Source: Poronia punctata (Eukaryota > Ascomycota > Sordariomycetes > Xylariales > Xylariaceae). Taken from it: a stretch of 60,763 nt of DNA. The notes under the pieces were generated by a model. The model did not search any database, was not told the origin of the DNA, and saw nothing but the letters and a program-made list of their open reading frames with translations. A program made the translations under genes and the position numbers. The stretch covers positions 1 through 60,763 of the forward strand of contig MU401674.1 in assembly GCA_022579005.1 (NCBI GenBank), read 5' to 3'. This document shows positions 36,257-51,890 of this stretch, in pieces; position 1 is the stretch's first letter, and every line of letters starts with the position of its first letter.

Positions 36257-38474
36257 CAGCGATCAATCAATCAATCACATGGCCCCGCAAAATTATTTTT
36301 CTGGTGGAAGGAAGGAAGGAAATGGATATCTACCTAGGTACCTAACCTACTAGCCCTTCCTCCTCCTCCTCCTTCTGCAGCGGAAAACGGGAGGAGGAGG
36401 AACAAATCGAAACGACGTGTCAAAAAAAACTCCCATCTTTCCGGCAATGCAATACCTAATCCGATTCTGACTGAGCCAAGGGCAGGAAAGGAAAGGGAAG
36501 GGAAGGGTTAGTCATGGCGGATAACGGAAACGGATAATCAAACCGACATAGCCGTAAAATTTGCGAAGCGCTATACCTATCTCTTGTCGAAGAGCAGGAG
36601 CTGAAGCAACCAACCAATTGCAGCTTGCGGCTTTTGCTGTTTATCATGGTCTCGACAGGCGCATATTAGCTCTTTATGGAAGTGCCTACCTAGCGAGCGA
36701 TATTTTTTTATATCTAACTTTACTACGTGTACATTTCGCATTCCAATACAGGTATACCGTATAGATACTCGTAAATGGCGTTTATAGATAAGGTAGATAG
36801 GGGAGCTGAAACCGAAGGGGGGAAAAAAAAAGGTATTACGGGCGATGTCGGAAGGAATCCCCCAATAGGTAGACTACCGATGTAGCTCAGCTCAGCCCGG
36901 AAGGAACGCGATACAGACGAAGAAGACCCCTTTCAAGACTTCACACGTGGGCAGCAACGGCAGGGCAGCGTTTCTCGGAGCTAAAAAGGGCACGTGGTTG
37001 GTTTAGTTTAGTTTAGTTGCATATTTGACAGCCCGTTGGAGGAAAAGTGCTGTGCGCCGTGTTGGATTCAATCGGCAGCCCTTGGAAGGAAAAAAGAGGA
37101 GGACCCGTGTAATATACTACCTATGTACACGTAGACGGATGGTAAGATAAGGGACGTAATATAATTGGTATTTGGTTGCGATGATTGAAGTATATCGGTA
37201 GGATTGGTGTCTGTCGACTCTCGAGGCTATCTACGAGTAAAGGAACGATGGGATATCAATCGCGAGGGACAGACAAGGCCGCCTTTCCAGTAATGTGCGT
37301 CCTCTAAATAAGGTAACCTAGATAGCTACGGAACCTAGATGTTCAATGGCTACTTGTAAGAGTTGTATCTCTCAGGCCCTATAAGCACCTTCATATCAAG
37401 CGTCGGCTTAAGAAAAGAAAGAAAAAGGCCATCAGATAGCAGGATAATACATTAGAACAGCAAAAGATATTGACGTAAACCGTGTCTGCGTATCAGATGC
37501 AAACATTTCACCAGATTCTACACATGAGAAACATCTAAAGTTAGTCGGGTCTTGTATTACGCTTAGAAGTTTTACCTGCTTACAATTCGAGGTATGGGCA
37601 GATCTCGAGTATCATTTTACACATGCATATTTATCGCAGCTTTCTATACAGGAGCTTTGAATGTCACCTGGAGGCACAATTGCCAACATGCAATTCCAAA
37701 TACTAAAACTACCTACGGTAGCATCCACGCCGTTTGAAATCCGGAAGCAACGTAAAATGTAAGCACTAATATCTATCTATCCGCGAGACTTGCGCGTGTG
37801 TCGGGCACAGCATTGTACTTGTAAGAAGTTTGTGTAAAAAATAAAAAATAAACCGCTTGATGTTTTTTGGCTAGTCTTCTATCGTAAGAGAAGCGCGGGG
37901 TTGGAGAATACTGTTCATGGTGTTTGCTAAACCGTGAAGAATGATGCGCTCGCCACTCTGCCCAAATTAAGTTAAAAAGTTGACAGAGCAGTCAATTCGT
38001 AGATATAATAGGCATTCAGAAGTCAATGTACAAGTTGTTTTCGTGTGTCTTTAGTTATGAGACTAGTTAGAAAGATTAGCTTTGTCTAGCCCCTCGGTGA
38101 GTAATCGCTGTAGACCTCAATCTAGGCTTATCTTCGCCGGCGACCGGAAGCGGCCCCTCGCTAGTAACAGTAACAGACTGCAACGACTTTTCCCCAACTG
38201 ACCGGTCAGCATCGGTGTGTGTCACGGCTTTATAATTGAACGGTGCGGTGACATATCCGTGGCCTTGACGGCATTCCACCGTTCGGTTAACAGTGGCATA
38301 TCTGCATATCCCGGGATTCTTTTGCGCGCCATCTGTTACTTTCGCTGGGAACTCCGATAAATATAACCGCAAGCCGGCCCCTCACATAAAGCGGGGTCTT
38401 GTTGAGTTCAGGGGGCCAAGCATTGTTAAAAAAAGAAGAATAAAGAAAACACGGAAAACAATAGAAAAGACAAA

Positions 38475-39743
38475 ATGCCAAACATCGTCGTCGTTGGGTG
38501 GGTAAAGAGCCATATATTACTTTTCTTCCAACCTGTCATTGAACGCTGACATTGTGGATGCCTAGTGCCGGCGTGTCCGGATTGACATGTGCTTATTTGC
38601 TATCGAAGCAGACTGACAATGTCGTTACCATCGTAGCAAAACACATGCCGGGAGACTATGACATTGAATATGCCTCGCCGATAGCCGGTGCCAATGTTCT
38701 ACCGTAAGGCATACTTTTGGGTGGAGAGGTTAAGCATGTAACCTAGAAACTAACACGATAAGCAGCATGGCAACCGAGAAAAACAGTAGCTGGGAACGCC
38801 GCTCATGGTTGGAGCTGAAGAGGCTGGCTTTGGAGGTTCCCGAGGCCGGTATTCACCTACAGAGTAAGGCCGAATTCTTCCCCGTTTAGAAAGCGATCAC
38901 GACTGATGACCCGTCCCACGCAAAGAATCTCATGTCTATCGTCGCGAGAAGGATATTGAGAAGCTAAGGAAAGGCGGCTATAACTTTGACGGCTTGTTCG
39001 TCGAGAATCCCTGGTATAAGCCCATGTTTGAAGACTTCCGAGAGCTTCCCAAGGAAGAGCTGCCCGCCGGGATAGCTTCTGGCTGCGAATTCGGCTCCGT
39101 GTGTATTAACGTCATGCTCTACCTCCCTTGGTTGGTGGGACAATGTCGAAAGAACGGTGTGGTGCTACGACGTGGCATCTTGAACCACATCACGGAAGCC
39201 AGTGACATGAGCCACACCGGTAAGAAAGCCGACGTGGTGATTAACACTACCGGGTTAATGGCTTCAAGGCTTGGTGGTGTGATGGACTCGAAGGTCATCC
39301 CGGTGCGAGGCCAGGTAGTCGTCGTCCGGAACGAGGCGCCATACATGCTCACAAAGTCGGGCACGGACGATGCCGAGGACGAGGTATGCTATGTCATGAC
39401 GAGAGCCGCGGGCGGCGGTACCGTCCTCGGGGGCACATACTCGAAAGGCGAATGGGAAAGCCAGCCTAATGCCAACCAGGCAGTGCGCATCATGCGCCGC
39501 GTGATTGAGATGATGCCCGACATCACGAATGGCCGGGGCATAGATGGCTTTGATATTGTTCGCCATGCCGTCGGTCTCCGGCCGTACAGAGAAGGCGGCG
39601 TGAGGATCGAAAAGGAGAAGATCGGAGACACTTGGGTAGTTCACAACTATGGACATGCTGGCTGGGGTTATCAGGGCTCATATGGATGTGCAGAGGATGT
39701 AGTCACACTCGTGGATGAGGTGTTGAACCGGCCAAAGCTGTAG
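38475..39743 (+). CDS. DAO: D-amino-acid oxidase, probably peroxisomal (4 exons, 358 aa)
   Basis: Exons 38475-38497, 38566-38703, 38766-38863 and 38926-39743 (1077 nt). FAD enzyme that oxidises D-amino acids to keto acids with H2O2 and ammonia. The dinucleotide-binding motif VVVGAGVSGLTCAYLLSK is completed by the first splice. NPWYKPMFEDFRELP and INTTGL are typical, PVRGQVVVVRNE is the FAD-side strand, and the family signature VVHNYGHAGWGYQGSYGCA sits near the end. Length is normal. The C-terminus RPKL is a plausible type-1 peroxisomal signal (PKL variant), which fits an H2O2-producing oxidase. The third exon has a tandem acceptor (AAGCAG), so two forms differing by one serine are possible. 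Confidence 0.95.
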
Positions 39744-40241
39744 CTTCTCTGCCCATCACGGCCTCGTTTTACGAGTACCTACAGCATCTGCCGATCAAGT
39801 ATTCGTATATGTACACCGATACTTGGGTATGCCTATACAAGGAGACACCAGAAGAATTACGACTACCGAGTGGATTATTTAAAGTTACTCCTAAGGCCTC
39901 ACCCATTTCTACAGATTCAGAATCACATAATGTGCTTTCTTGGTTAGCTTGTATGTGGTGATCGAGATCGACAGTTGGATGGGACATTAAAAAGCGACGT
40001 AGAAGTATATAAAATACTGTATATAGACATAATATTGGTTAAATGGGTAAATACTTATCCAATGTTCCGACTTCATATCGATAAAGCTTATGTAACTTAG
40101 GACAGCATGCACTGTAACACAGGCTCACCAGGCTCACCAAGTGGCCTATGAGATAGATCCCGAGTATTGTGACATGACAAGCCTCTTGCTTGTTCCTTGT
40201 CCCATACAGAGTAGAAGCATCCCAGAGCTTCCTAGCTAACA
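39744..40241. other. Intergenic between DAO and ALG3
   Basis: About 500 nt. It carries one copy of TACGAGTA just after the DAO stop and the ALG3 promoter. No further feature seen. Confidence 0.5.
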
Positions 40242-41669
40242 ATGGCTGGTAAAGGGCGAGGATTCGTTGCGGAGTCGGTCCAGTTGGCCTTGGATGTCGC
40301 AAATGGTCGCAACCGCACCTTGTCGCCGCTTATAGCGCCATGCCTCTTTCTCCTAGATGCGCTGCTGTGTGCGGTCATCATATGGAAGGTTCCCTGTAAG
40401 AATTGGACCTTTACATACCTATGATTTTACTACCGACTAATAATCTATCACAGACACTGAAATCGACTGGAAGGCCTATATGGAGCAGATTGAGCAGTAC
40501 ATCGCTGGTGAACGCGATTACACCGTCATCAAGGGCGGAACAGGCCCCCTGGTTTACCCGGCCGCCCACGTCTATCTCTATACAGGGTTGTATCATCTGA
40601 CTAACAAGGGAAAAGACATTTTGATGGCCCAGAGGTTATTTGCAATCTTGTACATGGCCACCTTGGCCGTGGCAATGGCTTGCTATCGGAGAGCAAAGGT
40701 ATGTGCCAAAGTCTACCTACTCAGGGGTATGGTGGGAACAGTTGCCGGACTAATTACAGAACCTGCCAGGTGCCGCCATACGTCTTTCCGATGCTCATCT
40801 TGTCCAAGAGACTCCACAGCATCTTCGTCCTCCGTTGTTTCAACGACTGCTTTGCCGTCTTTTTCCTCTGGCTCACTATCTACCTCTTGCAGAGGCGGGC
40901 CTGGTCACTCGGCACTTTCGCGTATGCATGGGGTCTAGGCATCAAGATGACATTGCTACTGGTACTGCCGGCGCTTGGGGTCATTCTCCTACAGGGTAGA
41001 GGATTCAACGGAAGCATACAATTGGCCATTATCATTGCTCAGATTCAGTTCACTATAGCCCTTCCCTTTCTCCGCGAAAACCCACAAGGCTATCTATCTC
41101 GAGCGTTTGAGCTGTCTCGCCAGTTTTTCTTCAAGTGGACCGTCAATTGGCGTTTCGTCGGCGAAGACACCTTCCTGAGCCGGCCCTTTGCGCTTAGCCT
41201 GTTGGCGATGCATGTCTCGGTCCTCATTTGGTTTGTCCTGAAAAAGTGGTTGAAACCCACGGGTAAAGCTTGGCCGGCAGTCGTTGGACCTCTTCTCAAA
41301 TTCACAGCACCCTTTGGGAAACAAGAGGAGCGCCGGATATCAGCACAGGTCACGCCCGAATACGTCATGACCACCATGCTCTCAGCTAACGTCATCGGAC
41401 TCCTCTTTGCACGTTCGTTGCACTACCAGTTCTACTCCTATCTCGCCTGGTCGACCCCTTATCTCCTATGGCGAAGTGGCGCACACCCGCTTGTACAATA
41501 CGGGCTTTGGGCACTCCAGGAATGGGCATGGAATGTATTTCCTAGCACAAACGTCAGCTCGGGGGTTGTAGTGGGTGTTTTGGCTACTACGGTAGCCTTG
41601 ATCGCCATCAGCAAAGAGCAGAAACACACCTCTCCTAATTATCCCTCACATGAGCGGAAAACAGCATAA
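40242..41669 (+). CDS. ALG3: ALG3, Dol-P-Man:Man5GlcNAc2-PP-Dol alpha-1,3-mannosyltransferase (3 exons, 432 aa)
   Basis: Exons 40242-40395, 40454-40698 and 40770-41669 (1299 nt). Multi-spanning ER-membrane enzyme that adds the first dolichol-phosphate-mannose-derived mannose to the lipid-linked oligosaccharide in N-glycosylation. Hallmarks are [11 protein letters not shown] after TM1, then [20 protein letters not shown] (lumenal loop with the catalytic acidic region), [37 protein letters not shown], the [15 protein letters not shown] motif and [19 protein letters not shown]. Introns are 58 and 71 nt with good ACTAAT branches. The protein is complete, near the family norm of about 430-460 aa. 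It converges tightly with the EIF1AD-like gene: only 22 nt separate the two stop codons. Confidence 0.97.
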
Positions 41670-41691
41670 GTAGGACAGCTGAACTGGGCCT

Positions 41692-42163
41692 TCAGTCTTC
41701 ATCTTCAGAATCCGAAGGCGGCAACTTGCCGACGTTCGAGTCGTCCTCGTCGTCCTCGCTGTCATAAGTTGATTTAGCGAATTCCTTTGGCCTTGAAAGG
41801 TTCTTGTTAGTCTCGCCGTGAAATAAAAAGCATGGGACAGTCAAAAACTTACCAGTAGCTTTGCTTGCGCCATTCCTTCTCATCACGGACAACATTCACA
41901 ATTTCCCCCTCCACTTTGCCCGTTTGTTGACCCGGGAGGGCCAGCTCTAATAAGACGTAGCCGCCGCGCTTGATCCATATTGTATTGCGAAAGCGAGAGG
42001 CCAACTCAACTAACACGGTCTTCTGGTTGGGCAGTGTACAACTGTAAAGACTGTTTCCTTCGGCCTTGATAACTTTAGCGACATGTTGAGACGATGTCAA
42101 CTCGTTGGGCGGGGTTGTCGATGCTTCGGCAGCCGCACGCACGTCACGTTTGGGGCGACCCAT
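41692..42163 (-). CDS. EIF1AD-like S1/eIF1A-fold protein (2 exons, 136 aa)
   Basis: Exons 42163-41853 and 41791-41692, with a 61-nt intron in phase 2 that splits the Trp codon of SYWPKEF. Family: eIF-1A-domain protein 1 (EIF1AD/Obelix). An OB-fold covers residues ~25-105, visible as HVAKVIKAEGNSLYSCTLPN and FRNTIWIKRGGYVLLELALP; the latter contains the IWIKRG core shared with EIF1AD. The tail is strongly acidic (DSEDDEDDSNVGK, SDSEDED), as in family members linked to late 40S maturation. It lacks the N-terminal tail of canonical eIF1A, so it is not the initiation factor itself. Confidence 0.9.
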
Positions 42164-43033
42164 GATTGCAATGTGATGACTAGTAATCTCCGTCCTGACT
42201 TATAGCGTATAAGATGCTGTCTGCCGCGTAATGAATTATACGATGCGACGAATTTACTGAACAGGAGTTTCTAGTTCATCGTGGAACTACGAAGTGGAGC
42301 AACAACCTGTGCCGAATTTTTCCCGGTCAAAAGGGACGTCTCACTTGAAATTGAAATGATGATTCCATCCCAGTTCAGACACAAAATGTATATGAGAACT
42401 ACTCCTATTCCACAGCTACCGAGGTTAGCTAAGTAAACATGATGAAGTTTATGAAAAAAAAGGACAAAGCATCTACCCTGTAGATGCTCGGAAAGGATAT
42501 ACCGGTTGATAAATAAAGATCATTTGCTGGTAGGTAGGTACTTTGCTAGGTTAGCTTGCCCACCATGTTGGTACTGCATTATAACCATGAAGATCAATTG
42601 GCACGTAGTCATACTCTCGAACTTCAAGCCACTGTAAATAAACATTGGCCTCTGAAGCTCAACCAAGACGTTGATGATATCTTATTATATCAGCATGTAT
42701 GTAGGTAAGTTAGATATCATAGGTACAGTACTTGTCCTTACCTCGGTGATGATGCACGAGGAAGGCTAGTGGGGTACCAGCCAACACCTGTAATTGAGAA
42801 CGCCAGGGGTTTAGGGCCCGCTATAGACGACCCTAGTCCCAAACATTGGACAATTCGTCACCAGCTCCATCTTAATCTTGGTGTCGTCTATAAACTTCCC
42901 AACCTTGAAGCTCCGACCTGCCGTTTTGCATTGTCATAAGCTTGCAGTCCGGCACGCAAGAAGCCCCAGCCAACTCGACAATCCTGGACTGAGCTTTGTT
43001 CGTATTCTTGGGAACCGGACTGCCAAGTAGTCC
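42164..43033. other. Divergent promoter region EIF1AD-like / SHE9
   Basis: 870 nt with no supported gene. Contains TAGGTAGGTA at ~42531. Confidence 0.5.
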
Positions 43034-44479
43034 ATGTCGACGCCCCGAGCTATAAAACCCCTCTTTGGGGTCGGCTCGAGGCTGGTGGCCGACCAATTCC
43101 TCTCGAGATCGAGGACAGCCGGGATCGGGATAATAACGAGGTCGACCTTTTCCAGCTCTTCTTCAGATACGAAACTGGCGGCAATATGTTGGAATTGTCG
43201 GCACGATTACGCCCCTAAAAGACAGCAGGCTCGCTTCTCTTCATCATCCTCAAAACCGCCTGACCATGACGGAACCAATAAACCGGATGCGCCAAACGAC
43301 GCCTTGTCGCCCCCGCCGTCCTCCTTCTCCTTTCCTCCTCCGCCAACAGAAACGACAAATAATTCGAGTCCCACCCCGAACGACCCCGTTCTAGACCCGG
43401 CGACGCCAGAGAAAGAGCAAAAACCAGACAACAACACACCCCCAACACCGGATCCCGATCTCCCCTCAGCCCAAAACTCCCGACGCTCAGCCCTGAACCA
43501 GTCCCTATCCGCATTCATGGACCGCACCCAGACGGCCCTATTCTCCGCCTCGCAGCGCATCAACGACCTAACGGGCTACTCCTCGATCGAGTCCCTAAAA
43601 TCGCAAATCTCCACCCTCGAATCGCAGCTCCGCGCCGCACAGTCCCACCTCACAGACTCGCGAAGCGCCTACAAGAGCGCCGTATCCGAACGCGCCTCGA
43701 CCCAGCGCGAAGTAACCACTCTCCTAGCACGACAGAAGACCTGGACCCCGATCGACTTCGAGCGCTTCACGACTCTATACCGACAGGACTACGAGCTCGA
43801 GGCGGCCGTGGGCGAGCGCGCGTCCGATCTCGAACAGGCGGAGCGGGACGCCGAGCGTCTGGGCCGCGAACTAGGCGCCGGCATCCTCGCCCGTTACCAC
43901 GAGGAGCAGATCTGGAGTGACAAGATCCGCCGCATGAGTACGTGGGGTACATGGGGTCTCATGGGCGTCAACATTCTCCTGTTCCTTGTCTTGCAGTTCG
44001 GCGCCGAGCCCTGGAGGCGGCAGCGGCTGGTCAGGGGTTTCGAGGAGAAGGTGCGAGAGGCGCTTGCTGAAGAGCGCGCCGCCAGGGAAGAGGCTGAGCG
44101 TCAATCGGCCGCTGCGGCTGTTGCTTTACGGGTAGCTGAAGAGACGCGAGCCTCGATCAAAAACGAGGCGGAGGCGGCTGCTGCTGCTGCTGCTGCTGCT
44201 GCTGCGGTTCCCAAGGATATTGTACCGGAACAGGAACCCATAGAACCCGAACCAACCGTCGCACCGGTTGAATCTCCACCAGCATCAAAAATACCTTGGA
44301 CATGGACATGGAGTAAAGAACTCCTGAGCGCGGAATACTGGCGCACAACCTTTTCGGATATAATAAGCGATCGACTAGTCCAGCTACGCATGCGCGATAT
44401 ATCACTCTTCGTGCTCGAAGGCGCGGTAGCTGGCGTCGTCGTCACGGGATCTTTAGCCGTTTTCATATTCCGCCGATAA
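43034..44479 (+). CDS. SHE9: She9/Mdm33-type mitochondrial inner-membrane protein (single exon, 481 aa)
   Basis: Intron-free. She9/Mdm33 proteins sit in the mitochondrial inner membrane with coiled coils in the matrix and affect inner-membrane fission and cristae. The first ~70 residues are rich in Arg, Ser and hydroxylated residues with no acidic run, as in a mitochondrial presequence. A Pro/Ser/Thr-rich linker follows to ~150. The conserved core begins LNQSLSAFMDRTQTALFSAS and continues as a coiled coil to ~300, including RQKTWTPIDFERFTTLYRQD. TM1 is about 309-323 (VNILLFLVLQFGAEPW), a second coiled coil holds an Ala run at ~380-392, and TM2 is near 461-479 before the terminal FRR. Confidence 0.93.
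   Translation: MSTPRAIKPLFGVGSRLVADQFLSRSRTAGIGIITRSTFSSSSSDTKLAAICWNCRHDYAPKRQQARFSSSSSKPPDHDGTNKPDAPNDALSPPPSSFSFPPPPTETTNNSSPTPNDPVLDPATPEKEQKPDNNTPPTPDPDLPSAQNSRRSALNQSLSAFMDRTQTALFSASQRINDLTGYSSIESLKSQISTLESQLRAAQSHLTDSRSAYKSAVSERASTQREVTTLLARQKTWTPIDFERFTTLYRQDYELEAAVGERASDLEQAERDAERLGRELGAGILARYHEEQIWSDKIRRMSTWGTWGLMGVNILLFLVLQFGAEPWRRQRLVRGFEEKVREALAEERAAREEAERQSAAAAVALRVAEETRASIKNEAEAAAAAAAAAAAVPKDIVPEQEPIEPEPTVAPVESPPASKIPWTWTWSKELLSAEYWRTTFSDIISDRLVQLRMRDISLFVLEGAVAGVVVTGSLAVFIFRR
44176..44205 (+). repeat. Coding GCT/CTG trinucleotide repeat (poly-Ala in SHE9)
   Basis: About nine to ten GCT units encoding an alanine run within the second coiled coil of She9. Likely length-polymorphic between strains. 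Confidence 0.85.
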
Positions 44480-45383
44480 ACCATCATCATCATCATCATC
44501 ACCACGGACAACGACATTCCTACGAATTTGATGTATACTTACTCGTCCGGTCCGGTCCGGTCCTGTACAAACAAACATCGGGGATGGATATACATCCCCT
44601 GAACCCCGCTTCACAGGGAAAGCGCTCACATATTAAAGTAAAATAGAGAAAAAAGATAGAAAATAATCTTTTGAAATGTACAATACGAATGATAAAAAAA
44701 AAAAGGTGTCGCCCGGGTCAGTTTTAACATTAACCACCGCCGTATATAGAACAAACGGTATCCCCGACTACGGTCATGTATATATATAAGTATCTGAGAA
44801 GATCTTGATCTGCGTGCACATATATAACCTACCTAGTTTCTTCATCTTGCTTGCAATTTAAAATCAGTACACACTATGCCTCACAATATAATGTGTACCA
44901 GTCTGCGTGATTCATCTGGGCCTACTTCATAAGAGCACCAGCCCGAGAGGGCCGGGAATGAAAAAAAGGGGGGGATGGAATGCATAAATTCGTTCGGCGC
45001 TCTGGATCATCTACTCGTACTGTAATTAAACTGCCTTTATACAATGAGGCCATACGGAAGAGGACATGTGCCTGTCTGTGTTCCTATGAAAAGCTTAAAG
45101 TATCTGGCTCTTAGGAAAAAGCCAACCTATATAAGCAGACAGGCACCATATCCATAACTAGTTGAAAGCCTGGCCCTCATCATTTCATCGTTAGAATGGA
45201 AAGCCAGGTCTAGCCCGATATTATCTGGTCCATGCGCTTGTCATGTTTTCTTGTTCGCTATCTTGATTGTTGTTTGTCATTATTTTCGCTTATTGATTGT
45301 TTATGTTTGTTTGCGCTTGGTCATCCGCTTGTTGACTGTTCGTTCCCCCTTTTACCTTGTTCCTGGGTCGAACTTGACCTCAA
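44480..45383. other. Convergent 3' region SHE9 / PKC
   Basis: 0.9 kb with no gene. A (CAT)6 microsatellite at 44482-44499 lies directly after the SHE9 stop and probably in its 3' UTR; one TACTCGTA copy at 45012. Confidence 0.55.
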
Positions 45384-49262
<3,879 letters not shown>

Positions 49263-50524
49263 GATGGGCAAAACGTTTTCGCGTCGTCACGCGCGGGACC
49301 GAGGGGAAGAGATGTAAGCTTCGGGATTCTGGTGGTTTATATCAAAGGTGGGGGGATGCTTCGTGTGGTTGGGACAGTAGCAACTCCTGTAGGATAGGAA
49401 GCTTTCGTCGAACGCGTTTCAAACACCGAGCAGATGAGGGGATCGCCTGGGTTGGGCGTTTCTCTCATCCACTTGCCGACCCAACTTCAGGACTTGTTGA
49501 TGTCGCTGATGTCGTCGCCGTTTCTGTTGGTGTAGCCGTTGCCAACGTTTGTTTTTTGTTGTTACTCCGTGCTCCCCTCTCCTCCTCCTTTCAAGGGCTG
49601 CTGGAAAACCAAAGGCCCACACACACTGCACGACACGCAATTCGGACAAACACACCACTGCCGGCAGCAGCTAGAGGACAGCAAATACGTGGGGTGTCCC
49701 AGATAAAGAGTACCTAGAATAGCTATGGAAAGGGCTTAGAAAATAGCATTTGCAACCAAAACAAAGGATGGAGTGGGAACCGGAGCGTGTGGGCTCGGAT
49801 TAGACTAGGCAGAAGACGGTTGCAAGATCAGGTAAGGAGGGACAAGACACGAACTACTTGTAGAATGCGGGCTTGTCAGTGGTGGTTGGAGACCAGAGGC
49901 GGAGAATGGCGATGTCGTCAGGCTCTTTCCTAGGTTGACAGCGGTCGCGCTGATTGTTCCTTACCTTATGGCGGGGTTCTAGCTTCCCAGCAACTGAAGA
50001 AGGCACCTGTCATAGGCCTACGCCTACCTAGAAATAGGACACCTAGGTAACGTTGCCTAGTCCGCTTTTGCCCGCTACCTCTAATCAAATTGTAGGGGGG
50101 CAAACAATCTAGCCAACCCGTAACCAGGCCGTCATTCCACGTCTTGATAGGTTGATGAGGGAGGGGTATGTTAGGTAGTGGAATGTGTTAACGAAGGGAA
50201 GAGGGAGGAGACAACCACCTAACGTAGTAACCTATGGGGCCTAGGTATGTGAAGGACTTGCCCGTGTAAGTGGTATCTTGAGCGAACTTGCTTCCAAATG
50301 TTTAAGCCATTTCCTTCATCCGATTTGTTTCGTTTTCAAGCCTTTACCTCACAAGTTGGACTGCGTGCCATTCTTCCCATAGGTTGGCAGATTTCTTGTA
50401 TTATCTACTTCAACTTCTGTACTGGATACCTACTAGTGTTGTTGATTGTACCTGACACTTGTAGTAGTAGTACCTATTTCAGTAGTGTTTTAACATCTAA
50501 TCTAGCAGGGACCGGGGCTAGGTA
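49263..50524. other. PKC upstream region
   Basis: 1.26 kb before the RIP-degraded element. Upstream of the PKC ATG there is normal, GC-moderate DNA with pyrimidine runs near 49560-49590, consistent with a long leader. ACCTAGGTA words at ~50030-50050. No gene is supported. Confidence 0.5.
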
Positions 50525-50550
50525 CAGTCGGTGCCCATTAATTCCGAGCA
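50525..50550 (+). repeat. Left terminal inverted repeat of the RIP-degraded transposon
   Basis: 26 bp starting CAGTCGGTG and ending TTCCGAGCA; flanked outside by TA. Confidence 0.88.
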
Positions 50551-51890
50551 CGCCTTATATTGCCACATTTTACCGACAGGACATGTTATTTTTAACAACG
50601 CGTATTATACTTAATTTAATAGCAAAAAAGATTTTAAATAGTATATAATATATTTTATTAACTAGGGATTTATATAGTATAGCCTAGTATTTTATATACT
50701 ACTTGCAAGCTATAATAAAAGCTGCAATATAGCGCAGTATAAAGTTAATAAAATAATTTAATATATTTTTTAATAGCTTTTTATTGCTTAACTATAGCGT
50801 ATATAAGCATGTTTATTGCTTTAGCTAAATTGCTTATAGCTTATAAGTATAAATTAGCAATATAAATTTGCTTTTTAAATAGTTTTTATATGTTTTTAAT
50901 AAGGTTTATATTAAGTAAATATAGTAGCTAATTTAACACTTTATACTTATTAAAATTAAAAAAGTTTTAAACTATATATATAATATAAATAAAAGCATTA
51001 TTATATATAAAAATAAAGTTAAATTTAAAGTTTTTAAAAAAGTGCTTTTTAAGTAATTTTATATATACTTTAGCAATTATGCTGCTTTATGCTATGTTAA
51101 GGTTACTTAGTATAGCTATAAAATAAAACCTATATATATAGTAAAAAATTTTTTAAAACATTTATATTTATATTTTTTTTTATAGCAAAGTTAAACATAT
51201 TTAATAAATAAATATAATATACTTATTTTTATATAAATTAAAGTAAATTTAAAGTTATAGTAGCACTTAAAATATAAAAAGTTAAAATTATTTTTAAGCT
51301 AAAAAGCTTACGCTATATATTAGCTATTATAATAGTTAATGCTAAATTTATTGCTAAAAAAACACGTTGCTAAAAATTAAAACTTTTATTTTAGTGCTAT
51401 AAAGTTTATTTTAACTTTTTTATAGCTGCTTAAAAAGTTAAAAATAGCTATTAAAGTGCTTATTAGTATATAATACCCTTTTTTTAAGCTACTTTTTTAA
51501 AGTGTTAATAAATACGTTTAAATAAGTTATTTTATATAATTTATAAGTAAAAACAAAAAAGTTTAACTTAATAAACTTTATTATATGCTTTTTATAATAT
51601 TTATTTATTTTTAGCAACAGCTTTAGCTATAAGCATAAAAAAGCTAATTTTTGCTTAAAATATTGCATTATAATGCTATATATACTACCTTATAAAATAT
51701 TATATTTTAACGCTAAAACGCATACTATTTAACTTAAATTATATAGTAAAGCAATTTTAGTGCATATATAAAAGCTATAATGTTTTATTACGTTAATTAA
51801 AGGTAGTATAGCCTAGCAAAACATGTTTAAAAAAAAAAGTGTAATTAAAAAAAGGTGATTTATGCAAAAAAGCGCGAGGTAGGTGATTTT

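Larger units (their letters stand above)
28254..38474. other. 10.2-kb gene-free block with microsatellites, a gap and a MITE
   Basis: No supported gene. It contains G and C homopolymers beside a 10-N gap, a C19 run, GGTA, GAAAAA and TTCC microsatellites, one MITE-like element (33008-33230) and thirteen copies of TACGAGTA/TACTCGTA between 31418 and 37232. Composition is not RIP-like. A B-box-like string near 34963-34975 was examined as a tRNA candidate and dropped. Confidence 0.55.

Noticed and set aside
36361..36372. Purine/pyrimidine repeat runs (TCC, GGA) as a regulatory element
   Set aside because: Simple repeats only; no evidence of function.
43207..43563. Long antisense frames under SHE9
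   Set aside because: They are shadows of a clearly conserved GC-rich coding sequence.
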